A stretch of 64,000 nucleotides of DNA from Umbelopsis isabellina (lineage: Eukaryota; Mucoromycota; Umbelopsidomycetes; Umbelopsidales; Umbelopsidaceae), in contig JAEPQZ010000005.1 in the NCBI GenBank assembly GCA_016758905.1, positions 1,054,001 through 1,118,000 on the forward strand, read 5' to 3'. The translations under genes were made by a program, and so were the position numbers. Positions 49,177-61,423 of the stretch are shown in pieces. Each line of letters starts with the position of its first letter. Positions within the stretch are counted from its first letter, which is position 1. Under the pieces are notes generated by a model, which saw nothing but the letters and a program-made list of their open reading frames with translations, was not told where the DNA came from and searched no databases.

Positions 49177-52100
49177 CTAATCATCCTGTGCAACAAAAAG
49201 GGATAAGCATGATATCAAAGAGAAAATATGATGCAAATTCGCGAATACTAACCCATTCGTCGTCAGCAACTTCTTTATCTTCGTCTTTAACAGGAGCTGC
49301 TTTATGCAACTCGGCCTTGTCTTCCACGTCTTTAGCTGAAGCAAACATCTTTTGCATCAACTCCTTTCGTTTCTCGTCGTCGCTAGCCTCCTTTTTGCCA
49401 ATGGCAAACTTTTTCTTGGCTGCTGTTTGTGGCAGTGGTGGTGCTTTGGACACTGTTGAATGGGAACACTAAGCCTGACTGCACCATCTTATGACATATT
49501 ATCTGATGTTACTTACATGGAGTCAAATCATCCGGTTGCAAAGAAATGTAACACATTTCCTTGCTCTCGCCGTTGAACCAGCTCTTAGAATCCTGCGCAG
49601 CAGTTTCTACATCCAATGTTGGGCAAAAGATACTGTCTTCAAAAAACTCCGGCTGGCAAAATACATGTTAGCTTGGAACCACAAGAAATAGGCAACTCAA
49701 TAATGGTTTACAGAAGACTTACTCTAGCTCTTCGAACCTTCATAGAAGTAGGCACTATGCTATTAGCAGTTAAGCGATAAAATTTGCCTATCTCAATTTC
49801 TTTCACATCACAGTAGCGCTTTGGCAGAAACGCAATTCCTTGCTGCTGATTTTCAGATTCGTATTTGGCAAGCGGCGTTAAACAGTTTTCTTCTACTTCA
49901 TAGGGGTGGATTATTCTGTCACCCTATGCATCCTTTTGTGTTAGCGAAGAATTAGACAATTAATATAATTATTTGGTGCTGCAAAGCTTACCTTTCCAGC
50001 AACATAAAGAATACCACAATCTGGGTCATAGTGTGCACTCATGGCACTGGGTGATTCATCAATTGTCTTTTTGAAACTAGGTCCCTTGGTAAGGTTATCA
50101 ACCTTGTATACCAAAACCTCTCTGGACGATCCTAGTCCAAACCCGATACTAGCAATCATATTCGTTTCGCCCAGCCACGTCAGTTTAGCGGGTCGAATTG
50201 AATTATGACCTGGGCCTTCATCAATCTGGTCAAAGGTATTGGCGTCGAATACCTTTAGCTTTTTAGATTTTGAAATTGTGGCAAACTGCTTTCCATCTGG
50301 CTTCCATGCTGCATCAAAAACGATATCGCCATGGGAAAGGTGGCGCTTCTCTTCCTTTGATGCAAGGTCCCATAGTCGGATGCCACAATTATTTCTGTCG
50401 GCTGAAACGGTGAGCAGTACGTCCTTGGCTATAGGATTGAAGGTGATTGTGACAATTTTATCCATTGAGTTTGCTTTAAAACAAAAGCACGAGTGAGTAA
50501 GCTGTGGTAAATTGACCAAAATTTGAGCGACTAGATACTTACAAGACAGTACGTGTGAAGCCTCTGAAACATCTTCTGTGATGCCTTCATCAGGTATTTG
50601 CCAAATGCGAAGTTTGTCGTCCTCCGATGCTAACATTCGTATATCAGATATTGGTTCATTCTACGTAAAACACTGCAAAGTCTCACTCACCGGTGACGAG
50701 GACGTTGGGATCGAATGGATCGAACTTGAAGTCAACAACAGACGAGCCACTTAGCACACATGGTATTTTTGTTGGCAATCGCCCAGGCTTAGCAGTAGCA
50801 ATAATTCCAACACGACCACCAGGACCAGATATAGGTACGGCTATAAACTTGGAATTAGCCTAGAGTGGAAAGATTAATATCAAACATGAGAAGTGATATG
50901 ATGTTGGTTTGTTACGGGTCATTACCTGAATCAGCTCCGTAGCGCCACTCTTGTCATTACTGAGTCCACGCAGATCAACATAATGTTTACTGGGATGGTA
51001 CGGCTTTCCAAGAATATATTTATAAGGAGAGACATTCGTGCCGCCATACTTTGGTAGTTTCTTTGCAACAGATTTGATGTTGGATGTAGTGGAGTTATCT
51101 GAAGTTGTCTTTGATGGCTCCTCGGTTGCTACATTTCCTTCTGGAACTTGCTGTTCCGAGGAGTCAGAAATCACATTGCTGGACTTCTCTTCCTGAACTG
51201 AAGCTTTATCGTTGGAAGATTCAGTAGATGAAACAGCCTTATCAGTCAAGACAGTCTCTTTGGCCACTTCCGATGGCTTAGAATCTTTCGTGGAAGGGCT
51301 GGCTTTCACAGCCTTCTCCTGAGTTGGCTGCTTAGAGGGAGTATCTACTTTCCTATTGACTATCGTTTTCTGTCGCTTTGATGGGTCCATCGATACGCTA
51401 TCAACCGTCGCGTTTTCTCCAGCTAACCATTGCTCGGCTGAAAGAGCAGGTTCTGCAAAGTAGCATTAGCACAGCACGAATCTGCGTAGTTTCAAGGCTA
51501 ATCTGTTGAGGCTTACCAGATCCCTTTGTGTCAGGGAAGAGCTCCGCATGGAAATCCAGATATTGCTAGTTGTAATTTAGTAAGTTAGAGGCTCAAGATC
51601 AATCGCATAGATGGCACTGGTTAACCAACCTTTCGAGGCACCTCGAAGGAAACGGGAACCACAGCGTTGTTAGTAACTGTCATAATTCGAGCAATCTCGG
51701 CGCTCATCACATTCAATGATAACTTTGGTAGCAAGCATGCACCAAACAACGGATTGTTAGTACCGCAAGCCATGTTCTCAGAGATTGTAGGTTCAGAATC
51801 AAGGTTGGATAATTGGAATGAACGAATGGTAGAATCGCCCCTTCCAACAAAGTACATTGTTTCGGTATCTTCGTCATATAACGGTATAAGCTGACCAGTC
51901 GAAGAATCAAAGGAGCTCATCTTGATTGGCTTTTCCAAATTGCGTGCATCCCATATGCCATATTGGCGATATCTCATCTTCAATGATGTAAAGTTATATA
52001 AAAGTTCTACCTTAGAACTATAATCATCATGAAAGGGACATCACTCTTACCTTGTTCAAACCAGTTGTCATGAGAAAATTGCCAGAGCCTAGCCACATAG

Positions 52101-53090
52101 AGCGAGAGCCTTTAATACCTTCATGACCTTTACCCGTCTGATGCCTGGAGTTAGAGATCTTGTAATAATATTTGACAATTGAGCAATATCGTACCTGTAT
52201 GGCTTCCTTGGATTGGCGTGGATCCCACACTTGGACGATATCCTTGCCAGTTGTGGCAACTAAAGATCCGTCTCCTTTCCATGCAAACGAGTGCAATGGA
52301 GCTTCAGCCTCAACCTTCAAAGCTTCCTTTCCCTTTCCAATGTCCCAAATCATTATTTCCTTTCTGTTGCTTCCAAGCGTTGTAATGATCTATGAAGGTT
52401 TAATTTAGCATCATGAAGACTCGATGATGGCATGCAGTAGATACTAACATTGTCCGCAGTAGGATGGAACTTCACTGAGTTTGTTCGAGTTGCTTGAATA
52501 CTCATAGTTGACGAACATGTGGCTTGTGAATCTCCACTGATTCCATCTTCTGGCACTCTCCAGATTTTGACCTGAAGTAAATGTGATCTTCAGTTACTTG
52601 TGCCCTTTGTAAATCAACTGATATGCCGTGGTACTTACAGTTCCGTCCTCAGCTCCAGTGGCAACTACTTGCTGATCAAATTCAGAGAAACTCCAGTCTG
52701 TCAAACCAGCTCCATGTGCATGTAGCAGCGATATGTTTTCAGTCGATGCGAGTTTTCCTGGCTTGTCAACCGGTAGTAGAGCAAGGGTACCACCACCTAG
52801 AACCCCCAACTATCAGATAAAACACCCCGCAATATCTATACCTTCACTCAAGTCACTTACTGCCATTCCATTTAACGGCCAGCCATTTGCTATTAGCTTG
52901 AATGAGATTAGCAGTGTCTGATAGCGATGAGGTGCTGATCTGCAGCTCAGAGAACCAGTTCTATGGGGACAAACCGGTTGTTAGCTATATTACTTCGAGA
53001 AACCGACTATTGCACTAAACATACATCTCTTTTCGCAACTCTTCCTACAACGTTACGGAATTTGCTGGTGTTCTGGAACCGTTTACTCAT
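49177..53090 (-). CDS. Coronin 7 (tandem coronin, POD-1 type)
   Basis: Sixteen exons on the minus strand: 53025-53090, 52861-52960, 52639-52796, 52449-52571, 52195-52389, 52051-52137, 51630-51977, 51517-51565, 50926-51452, 50691-50859, 50543-50629, 49992-50473, 49723-49923, 49517-49652, 49253-49452 and 49177-49185 (978 residues). There are two complete coronin beta-propellers, the first opening MSKRFQNTSKFRNVVG. They are separated by a Ser/Thr/Lys-rich linker (about residues 390-520). Each has a DUF1900-like extension (PLYDEDTETMYFVGRGDSTI and its counterpart GILYVAGKGDRIIHPYE). The tail is a Lys/Met helix followed by an acidic ADDEWDD end, resembling Arp2/3-binding CA motifs. The last exon is only 9 nt (Asp-Asp-stop); without it the acidic end is lost. 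The protein links actin and endomembrane traffic. Dikarya mostly keep only short coronin. Confidence 0.93.
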
Positions 53091-53297
53091 TTGCGGAGGA
53101 TTGAACTGGATGCTAGAAACATGAACGAATTGCTCCAAAGCCGCTTTTGGCAATCGCGAAACTCCGAACCGGCAACTCAGACAATGCGATCAGTTCGTTC
53201 CTTTATAACGAAACCAAGGCTTTGAAGATAATGACTAACTGCACATAGCCTGAGAGCAGATTGTTTATGTATATGTTATATATTTACAGGTAGAATT

Positions 53298-54812
53298 TTA
53301 GATAAAAATGTAATCATGATCGAAGTCTTTAGGATCAAGGCGAGGCGCGTTTATGGGCGGTTTTGTAAAGAGTACTCTTGGCATAGAACGAAGTACTTGA
53401 ATCTCGTCTTCATCGCTACTATCACCCGCAGCCCATGGAATATCTGTAATATTGACACCAGACTTTACTCTTCGACCTCGACTATATTTAAAAAAAATTA
53501 TTAGGCCCGTACTTAAATGATCATCAACATTACATACGAACTTACTGGACGTAAATTAGCTCTGAGCCATTATCATCGTCGCATTCATTAGGTCTCTTCA
53601 GACTAGCTACGGCCTTGGCATCGTCATTGAGCTCCTCAAAAAGGTCATCTACGGTTCTTATAGATCTAATGGCCACGACGGATGACTCTTTCAGTTTTCG
53701 AGGAGTGGCTGAATGGGTCATAGTTGGTGCATTCTGTGCGACCAATAAATCTTCCAAATCCTCTTCCTCATATGAGCGGCTAGCAATGGTCTGCTTCTCT
53801 AATAAATGGTCTTCTTCTGATGCTAAGCAAAAATGTTGATCAGATAAGTCTGACAATCTAGAATGAAAAACACATTTTGCATGTACCGACCTTTTTCATG
53901 TTGAGCTCGCGAGACGGACTTATTTCCTTTTTCTTGAGAAGCAGCTGTCTGGTTTGTAGCATCCAGTGAGATATTGTTTGCAAATAACAGACTTTGTGGA
54001 CGTTCCCAATTTCTTCGGCGCCTTTTTAGAATATTACAATCAAATATGTCGTCCTCGCTATCTCTTTCTTTTCTTTTATTGCCAGCATACGTTGGTGTGG
54101 AGTAATTTATTATATCCGTTTTGTCCTCCAGTATATTAGTGGTAATCGTACCTTCAGTAGATAAGCTCATTTTTCGCGAATCAGAATCATCGCTACTTTT
54201 GATATGCGAAGGGGTAATAGGATGCGTTTCCTTGAAGAAGGTGTTTGCAGAAGCAATTGAAAACACAACGTCGTTGATATGATGCTCCGGAGCTGCTTTG
54301 GGTATTTCTGATTCCCCTTCCGACGATGGAGTTTTAGTAGAGGACTGACACGTATTTGCTGGTATAAAAGTTGTTAAGAGAGGCTTTTGAGAGCTTGGCC
54401 TATGTTCCGCTGACTTATTACTGATACTATTGGTTTGTTCTGTCAAAACGGCACCATTTGTATTTGAATTAATTGAGTCTTGCTTTAAAGATGATAGTGA
54501 AAATTTGAATAGCGGGGGCTGCGGCGCGCCAAACACGAATGGTGCTGGTTTGTTTTCCTTGTTCATTGTATCAAACACTTTGTTGAACGCGCGTTGGCTA
54601 TGACTCAAGTCGTGGATGGGTATATTGTTGGGAAGAGCTTTTGAATGTGCTGGCAAAGATGGGAACGTATTGTGTTTTCTCAAAGGAGGGCGGAATGTGA
54701 ATTCAAAAGTGCTACCAGGCGCGGATGTGCATGTCAAAAGAACGCTCTGACCAGCACCAGTGCCTTCTCGCCTCATTGCAACTGAATGATTGACGTGAAT
54801 TACGTCCACCAA
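53298..54812 (-). CDS. Orphan disordered protein
   Basis: Three exons on the minus strand (53891-54812, 53546-53822, 53298-53481) encode 460 residues; the frames close. Most of the chain is Ser/Thr/Asn-rich and disordered. An FG-like segment PFVFGAPQPPLFKF (about residues 90-103) recalls nucleoporin-interacting motifs. A basic patch (LKRRRRNWERP) could be a nuclear signal. The C-terminus has conserved-looking PRVLFTKPPINAPRLDPKDF and an acidic DSSDEDE. The function is unknown. The first donor (GTCGGT) is weak but is the only one that keeps frame. Confidence 0.72.
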
Positions 54813-55129
54813 GTTTCCTGGGGGAAGTCAGGCGAGGGGGAAATTTGACGCAAATTTTTAAATTTACGGCCCCCTTTCATGCAACGAATTTGTGACAAAT
54901 GGCCATACATTGACTATTGATAATTAAAGGGACTGATTGAGTCAATTATCTGGCTGTTTTGTAACATCATTTTATATACTTTATTAATTGACTACTTATG
55001 CTTAGTAAAAAAAAAAAAGCTAATTGCCGCCTCTAGCGTAACGCTGGGTATATTGATTGTATGGTATCTGCGGAAATCTAGTTTCTATCACAAACGGATA
55101 TGAGAATTTTTCTGTCTTGCATGTGGGGT
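54813..55129. other. Intergenic, orphan-gene promoter
   Basis: This 317-bp AT-rich gap contains an A-run (55007-55018). Nothing else is recognised. Confidence 0.4.
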
Positions 55130-56270
55130 TTATGGGCGACCTGGCTTTATGTCGCATACGACTTCGGTGCACAAATCTCTGACCATTTTAGTGACCTTTT
55201 CTGTTAAAAATGTCAGGCCACTCGCTCTTTCAATGAGCTCTTTTGCAACTTTGAACTGCGTCAAATGAGTGGCAATTGGAATCGCTTGATTGGGAAGTAG
55301 AAATGCAGCAGTACTATAAGTAGTGTCGGTCATATTCATTTGAGCTAGTACAACCTTGTAGAAGTGAGTGGGTACTGCTATGCTGGGAGGATTTCCGAGA
55401 ACCTGTAATGTCACAAGAGTTAGATAACATTCAGACGATAACATCGCCATAGAGGATTGATACGTACCTGGTATTTCATATAAAACTTATTGTCTACTCC
55501 TTTCTGAGGAAGAAATAGTGGACCAGTCCAGACCCAGACATCAGTATACGGCCCTACTAGATCTCTGACAAACTCTTCCACATACGCCCAATCTAAGGAA
55601 TAAGTTGGAAGTTCTTAGTGGCATATTCCAATTCCACAAATCACTAAAAGAACACTTGCAATGGCGATTGAAACCAATACCAACTTGAGGGGCCATGTTC
55701 GTTAAATAAAAGGTCTGATCCATAGCCTCTTGTGTGTACACTGCATCAGCAGCTGGAGCTTGATGGCCTCTATCAAACCCACTGGCAATATAATCTTTTA
55801 GCTGGGCTCGGAACATTGTTGGAATATCTGGGTCGGCTGCAAAAGCAGATCTGCTACGGTCGACGCCCTCCCCTGCTGTCAAACTAAAAATGTCCAAGTG
55901 CTCAGCAACCCAGTTTGGCAGACGGTCTCGACGGTTGAAGTTGGCCATATACTCATCACGGAGCAGGTCATCACTGATGGGTCCTTCAATGAATGTTCAA
56001 TATGAAATCAGCAACAGCTTTGGCGTCGGAGCGTAACTTACCAGGATGTCCCCACTGTAGGATACTCTCAGAAGTATTTCGAGACGTTGCTGTGGACTTT
56101 GGTACGGGTGTCGTTGCTTTGGAATGCTTGCTAGCCAGCATGGCGAGCGATCCATATGCCGCTCGAGCCACTAGTTGTCTAGCAGCCTGCTCTGCAGTTT
56201 CGGTCCATAAAATGCATAAGAGTCCGAAGCAAACGCCGCCAAGAAAAGATAAAATATGCGTTGAAAGCAT
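55130..56270 (-). CDS. NUC1: Mitochondrial nuclease (EndoG/NUC1 family)
   Basis: Exons 56042-56270, 55660-55983, 55468-55592 and 55130-55402 on the minus strand encode 316 residues. It is a DNA/RNA non-specific endonuclease of the inner membrane/intermembrane space, linked to mtDNA turnover and cell death. An N-terminal hydrophobic segment (LSFLGGVCFGLLCILW, residues 8-23) is a membrane anchor/targeting signal. The catalytic motif DRGH is at 147-150 (H150 the general base). The Mg-binding Asn lies in LTNMAPQ (N172), with a second conserved Asn in FNRHYW. Intron 2 has a GC donor (GCAAGT) and AG acceptor; using it restores the family motif FNRHYWAYVEEF. The gene is next to two further mitochondrial genes. 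Confidence 0.95.
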
Positions 56271-56404
56271 TACTTCTTACAATTTGTAACAAGCCAAACA
56301 ATAATACAAAGATAATAATCTATTTTATGTTTGTGATATATACAAGAGAGGTGCATGCAGACGGCCCCTTGGTCACAGCTAGCAGCTGTTGGTCACGTTA
56401 TGGT

Positions 56405-58374
56405 TCATTTGCCAATGCAAAATTCGCTAAAAAGCAAGTCTAAAATTTGCTCCACATCAACTTTCCCCGTGATTCGACCCAATGCAGTGGCGGCTTGCCT
56501 CAATTCTTCGGCAGCCAATACTATATCTGCTTGACTATATTCTATATCGTCATATATAATAAGCTTAAACTTTGCATCGGATGGGCGTCTATTGTATACA
56601 TATTTCCATTGAACATTTACCTGCCGCCAAGTCCAAGGCCGATAAGCATACCTTGAGATTGGAACGATGTCTTGAATGGGTGATAAGAGCCGAAGAATTT
56701 GCAGTGCTCTCGTACCTGATACAGCCAATACAGATTAATATAAGACATGCACAAGTGTGCAGCAATGAATGTTTTTCAGATTACCTGTGTTTAAAAAGAT
56801 TGTTTAAGGACTTCAATGCTGCATCAATGCCATACCCAGTCCTGCAACTTATAAGCCAAGTGTTTTTGACTCCAAGCTTTTTAGAGAGTGTTTTGATTGC
56901 AGTTTCGGAATCATTGCTATTCATGTCAGTCTTGTTAATGATCAAGATAGTATCAGGGGTGATTGACTCTGTCAAGAGAGCGTGATCTTTTCCATGCAGA
57001 TACATATCCACCTCAGTTAATGCTAGTAGACAAATGTGCAAGTCAGCAGATAAGATTTTTGCTTTGGCTCTCTTGACGCCTTCCATCTCAATGATGTCAG
57101 TAGATGCTCGTATCCCTGCTGTATCACTGATAACTACTGGATAACCCCCCAGGTTCAAAGAAACCTCAACAACATCTCTAGTTGTTCCTGGAATATCTGA
57201 CACAATGGCGGCTTCACGTTGAGCTATATTTCAGAGCCATTAGAGTTTGTCTGTACATTTAATACGTTCAAACAAAATAATAGCTACCCAAAAGATTCAA
57301 GAAACTGCTTTTGCCGGCGTTGGGCGGCCCAGAAATAGTAACATGAATGCCATCTCGTAATATTTCACCAATTCGATTATCGTCCAAATGAGCTTTGATG
57401 GACTCCCTAAGTCGTCCCACAATAGCGGAAACTGTTGTTGTCAGTAAGTCAGCACAGTAAGTAGAATACATTGAACTCTGGTGTTAAAAATCAGAAAATG
57501 ATGACCAACCATCGATAAGGACGTTATCTTCGATATTTTCATCTTCGCCAAAATCGATTACTGCTTCCGTTAAAGCCATACATTTAATTAGTTGCTGCCG
57601 CCAGCTCTCATACTGATGTCGAAGACTTCCGTCAGCTTGGCGTAAGGCGATTTTCCTTTGCATTTCCGTTTCCGCATTCAACAAGTCCGCAAGACCTTCT
57701 AATTCGGTCAAGTCCAACTTGTCATTGTCGAATGCTCTGTTCAAGTACAATTAGAATAGCTGTTTGAAAAAAGCACTACCTATATCAGCATGTACCTGCG
57801 TGAAAATTCTCCCCGCTCAGCAATTCTGAATTGATTAAGCTTCTCCAAAGCTTCTAGAACGCTTCTTGTGACCGCATTGCCTCCATGAATGTGAAATTCA
57901 ACCGTATCTTCTCCGGTGTAACTATGCGGACCAGGAAACCATAGAACAATAGCATTGTCTAATAATTCGTTCGATTCAGGATCATATAATTTTTTGAGCA
58001 TAGCTTTCCGAGGCGCTGGTATTGCCTTCATGAGTGCCATACGTTGGACTGCCTGTAGTGATTACCATGTATCAGCCGACAAATATGTAGATACACTACC
58101 AAAGATGTAAACAGTCAATTACCTCTGCAGCATTATTACCAGATATGCGAATAACTGCCACGCCAGCCTTTCCCGAAGCAGTAGATAGAGCAAATATGGT
58201 ATCCTGTTTCAATGGCGATACTAAAGTGGTTGCAAAGGGGCGGCTTAGAATAGCAAAGCGACTGGCGGGAAAGCTTTTACTGCTAAGGAAAGACTCGAAT
58301 GTGAAATTCCTGTTGCTTAGCAGAGATTGTCTAACGACACCCTGCCGTCGCAAGATCGCTCTACCAAACAACAT
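56405..58374 (-). CDS. MSS1: Mitochondrial tRNA modification GTPase MnmE/MSS1
   Basis: Seven exons on the minus strand: 58123-58374, 57796-58052, 57510-57736, 57288-57431, 56785-57223, 56621-56715 and 56405-56526 (511 residues). With Mto1/GidA it makes the 5-carboxymethylaminomethyl-type modification of wobble U34 in mitochondrial tRNAs. An Arg/Ser-rich presequence of about 50 residues precedes the folate-binding N-domain ([35 protein letters not shown]). The helical domain is split by the inserted G domain: P-loop GPPNAGKS (280-287), IPGTTRD, DTAG and INKTD. The C-terminus is the catalytic CIGK (508-511), as in MnmE. A possible extra intron at 56651 was rejected because read-through keeps the conserved helix LSALDLAAG. 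Confidence 0.95.
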
Positions 58375-58516
58375 TGCTCACTGTGTTTGAAAATCGATCT
58401 ATAAAGAATGGCGACCAGGTCTTTGCACTCCAGAGTCAATAATTAATTGTTTAAAGTGATCTCAGCTATCAAAATTTATTTTTTCTTTTATTCAATTCAG
58501 CAGCTCGTGGAAATTC
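58375..58516. promoter_or_regulatory. Bidirectional promoter of MSS1 and EngB-type GTPase
   Basis: Only 142 bp separate the start codons of two divergently transcribed mitochondrial GTPases. The stretch is AT-rich, with a T-tract at 58477-58493, and must contain both core promoters. Confidence 0.5.
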
Positions 58517-59807
58517 ATGTCACTCAAATGGAGCAAGACGCTAATGCTAAATGCATTTAGCAATCTACCTCGGCGTAGTACAATATGTGCACGAGCACTA
58601 GTTGTACCAGCTAAGAGCACTAAGCAACTCTCTAATCGCCAAAAGTTCAACCAGATCCAGCCTCCACCTAGTGTGTTCAGCAAGTTAGCTAAGCTCGGCT
58701 TTGGTGAACTGCGAAGGACTGGTCGTTATGCTGCTATAAGGAAAGCAAATCTGTCAAAAAGCAATGAAAAGAATGTAGTCGAACCGGAGTACAAGGTAGA
58801 AATCGAGCAGCAATTAATGATCGCTCATCGACTTGTAATTCATCATATCTATTACAACTAGTTCCCGTTGCTTGCTTTCTTTGCCGGTGCAAAGATACCA
58901 AGTTCTATACCTCCCGAATCAATTTCCGAAATTGCTTTTGTTGGTAATGCTTCTACCTTTGCATGGCTTCTTGTAAGGGATAATTTTACTAATCCATACT
59001 TTCAAACAGGGAGATCTAATGTTGGAAAATCTTCACTTATCAATGCCCTGGCACAATCTTCCACGGTACGGACGTCAGATAAACCCGGTCTGACACAACA
59101 ATTGAACTTCTACTCTGTGGGTAGGCTTTTCAATATTGTGGATATGCCAGGATATGGATTTGCATTTGTTGACGAAGAACAACGGCGACAGTGGAGAGAA
59201 TTGGTACAGAATTTATTTCATTTTTTGCTTGAAAGTATTGCTCAAATTGAAGCATTTATGCCTAATGAAATTGCAGATGGAAACTTATATGCAAAATCGG
59301 TCTACTCTGAAGAGGCTTTATGTGGTCATTGATGCTCGACATGGTAGGCCATTGCGCGTCCATTGAACATTAAGATACATAACAGGCACTAACCACTGAT
59401 CACCAATTTTAGGTCTGAAAGTTGCAGACAAAGAGTTTCTGACCATGCTTGACAGGTAAGGATGCTGTTTATAACAACTCAGGATTTGCGCGAATTACGT
59501 TTCGCTAATAACTGAATTCTACAGTTCGAAGGTTTCTTTTCAACTGGTACTCACAAAGTGCGATCTTGTTATTTTGCCTACGTTAGCGCGACGTTATATG
59601 TTGATGCTACAAGATTTGAGGCAGTACAAAAGAGCACAAAAAGATGTATTTTTGGTGAGCTCGCGCAATAATGCTGGAATCAATCACTTACGAAAAGATG
59701 TCTTGCGAAGTGTCGGCCAGTTACGCTCTGAACAATATTATGAAGACAAAACCGAGAGACAGAGAGAAAAGGAGCAAAAGGAGAAAAAACTGATGTCTCG
59801 AAAATAA
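58517..59807 (+). CDS. Mitochondrial EngB/YihA-family GTPase
   Basis: Exons 58517-58795, 58862-58943, 59010-59203, 59277-59343, 59413-59455 and 59525-59807 encode 315 residues. The first 90 residues are basic and Ser-rich, as in a mitochondrial presequence. The G domain has GRSNVGKS (121-128), a PGLTQQLNF switch region, DMPGYGFA (G3) and TKCD (G4), matching bacterial EngB/YihA. EngB helps large-ribosomal-subunit assembly, and the yeast homologue is Mrx8, linked to mitochondrial translation (family knowledge). The C-terminus is a charged helix (ERQREKEQKEKKLMSRK). It shares a 142-bp promoter with MSS1, another factor for mitochondrial translation. Confidence 0.94.
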
Positions 59808-60084
59808 GATCTATATAATCCAATTATGAAGACAAAACTTGTAAATAAACTTGATAGAGATATTCATATTTTTAAAAAGTATTTTCTTTACTTTATTTTA
59901 TAAAACAACGTGTATAGTTTGTACAGTTGTCAACGAGTGAGGTCATGTAGTGAATTCATATACATTGGAAGCAAATATTAGAGAGGGGAAATAGCGATAT
60001 ATGGTACAAGATAAATACAACTAGAATATAGTGCGATTTTGGTATCGCCCCAAAATATGTATGGCAGCAAGCGTACGGTAAACA

Positions 60085-61423
60085 TCATACCATATGTCTA
60101 AAATATGGTGCTGTGTCGAGTGATGGATACATCGTATGAGCTGTGGGCGATCTAGGAGGAGCTTGCTGGGCGAGAACATTTCTTAGAGGAGGGAGAATAG
60201 GGGCACCGAACGGCATGGAAGAAACGGAATCCGGTGAGGACAAAAGCGGTGGCGATGGAAAGGGTGAGATAGGTACAGAGTGTGGAATAGATACGGTTGG
60301 GGTCCAGTGCTTTGAATCGCTGTATGCACCGATATGCGACATACCGCATGTTACGCTTTTTGGCGAAAACAGATTTTGCTTGGACATTTCGCTGATATCC
60401 CCCGCATGGTGAGCTGAAGGCGGCGATGCTAGCGGTGACGATCGCAAGTAGGCATATCTGTCCGGACTCAGTCTACGTTGCTCTACGTGTCGTTCGTTAA
60501 CTATCTCACATTGCGCTTTGCGCTTCTGAGATCTATTAGATGTAAAAAGAATGGTCAATTGCTAATCAATACTGAAATTGAGGCACTTAATAAGACATAC
60601 ACTTGCAAGCTATTTTCCTTGCGAACTCGAACCCTAGCGCCTTGCTCATAGAAGGAGCGAGTTAAAAATGTAGGTTCCATTGGTCCGGGATACGCCTTTG
60701 CAGTGTAAGACAGGAAAGGAGCCGACATTATGGAGATGATATTTTGTACTTGTATACTATAATAAAGCAAATAAATAAGCACATGTATTTTGATTAGACA
60801 AAAAGGTCATTACTTGGGAACGAGACGGAAAATAAAACTTACCCATTTATCTTGAATAAGGTGAATTTGAAGCGGAACTGACCTTCTGCTTTGATTGATA
60901 AATCTCCAAAGACAAAGAAACCACCATCTATAAAGTTCTAAGACATTGAGCAAAATTGAATTGCGATGAATCTAAACACCGAATGGTCTTGTTACCCTGG
61001 TTATTCACATCTTTTAGCTTGTGTAAAGTGGACGACACTTGACCTAACAATGCCGGGTGATGTGGGGTGTAGACACGGTTATCATCTGTAGGGTGCATCA
61101 AATTTGCGCACATGAAATAGGTTGAATCCTGCAGCCAATTACTGCAGAATGATGAGCAAATTAGCGCCAAAATTTATAGAGCACAGAACGGAGTTGACTT
61201 GTTTGTATACACACCATTCTTGCTCTGGCGAAGCATCATTAAGGCTTATTTGAATTACTGGTGGAGGCTCAATGACTCGGCGTTCTATATACACTGGATA
61301 AGCATATCATCTTATCATGTCACACACGAATCTCACTCTTCAATCACCTCTTTCGTTGCCGGTACTTAAACGAGCTTGCTCTGGCTGCTGCCTTATTCTC
61401 AGAGTGAACTGGCTATGGACCAT
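60085..61423 (-). CDS. Velvet-domain transcription regulator
   Basis: Six exons on the minus strand: 61348-61423, 61215-61284, 60996-61141, 60843-60927, 60601-60756 and 60085-60532 (326 residues). The velvet domain fills about residues 1-178: [29 protein letters not shown], a [13 protein letters not shown] strand, [11 protein letters not shown] and [17 protein letters not shown]. It is an NF-kB-like DNA-binding fold that couples light and development in fungi. The C-terminal 150 residues are Ser/Pro-rich and disordered, starting with a basic SQKRKAQ. An in-frame stop lies two codons upstream of the chosen Met. Acceptors at 60928 and 61142 were chosen for frame and domain continuity. I cannot tell VelB, VosA or VelC orthology. 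Confidence 0.93.

Noticed and set aside
56622-56651. Extra intron in MSS1 beginning GTATGC
   Set aside because: Reading through encodes the conserved helix [11 protein letters not shown] and leaves the next intron in phase.
60928-60937. Alternative velvet exon starting with AACTTTATAG
   Set aside because: Wrong phase after the preceding exon. The AG just downstream gives the expected DGGFFVFGD.
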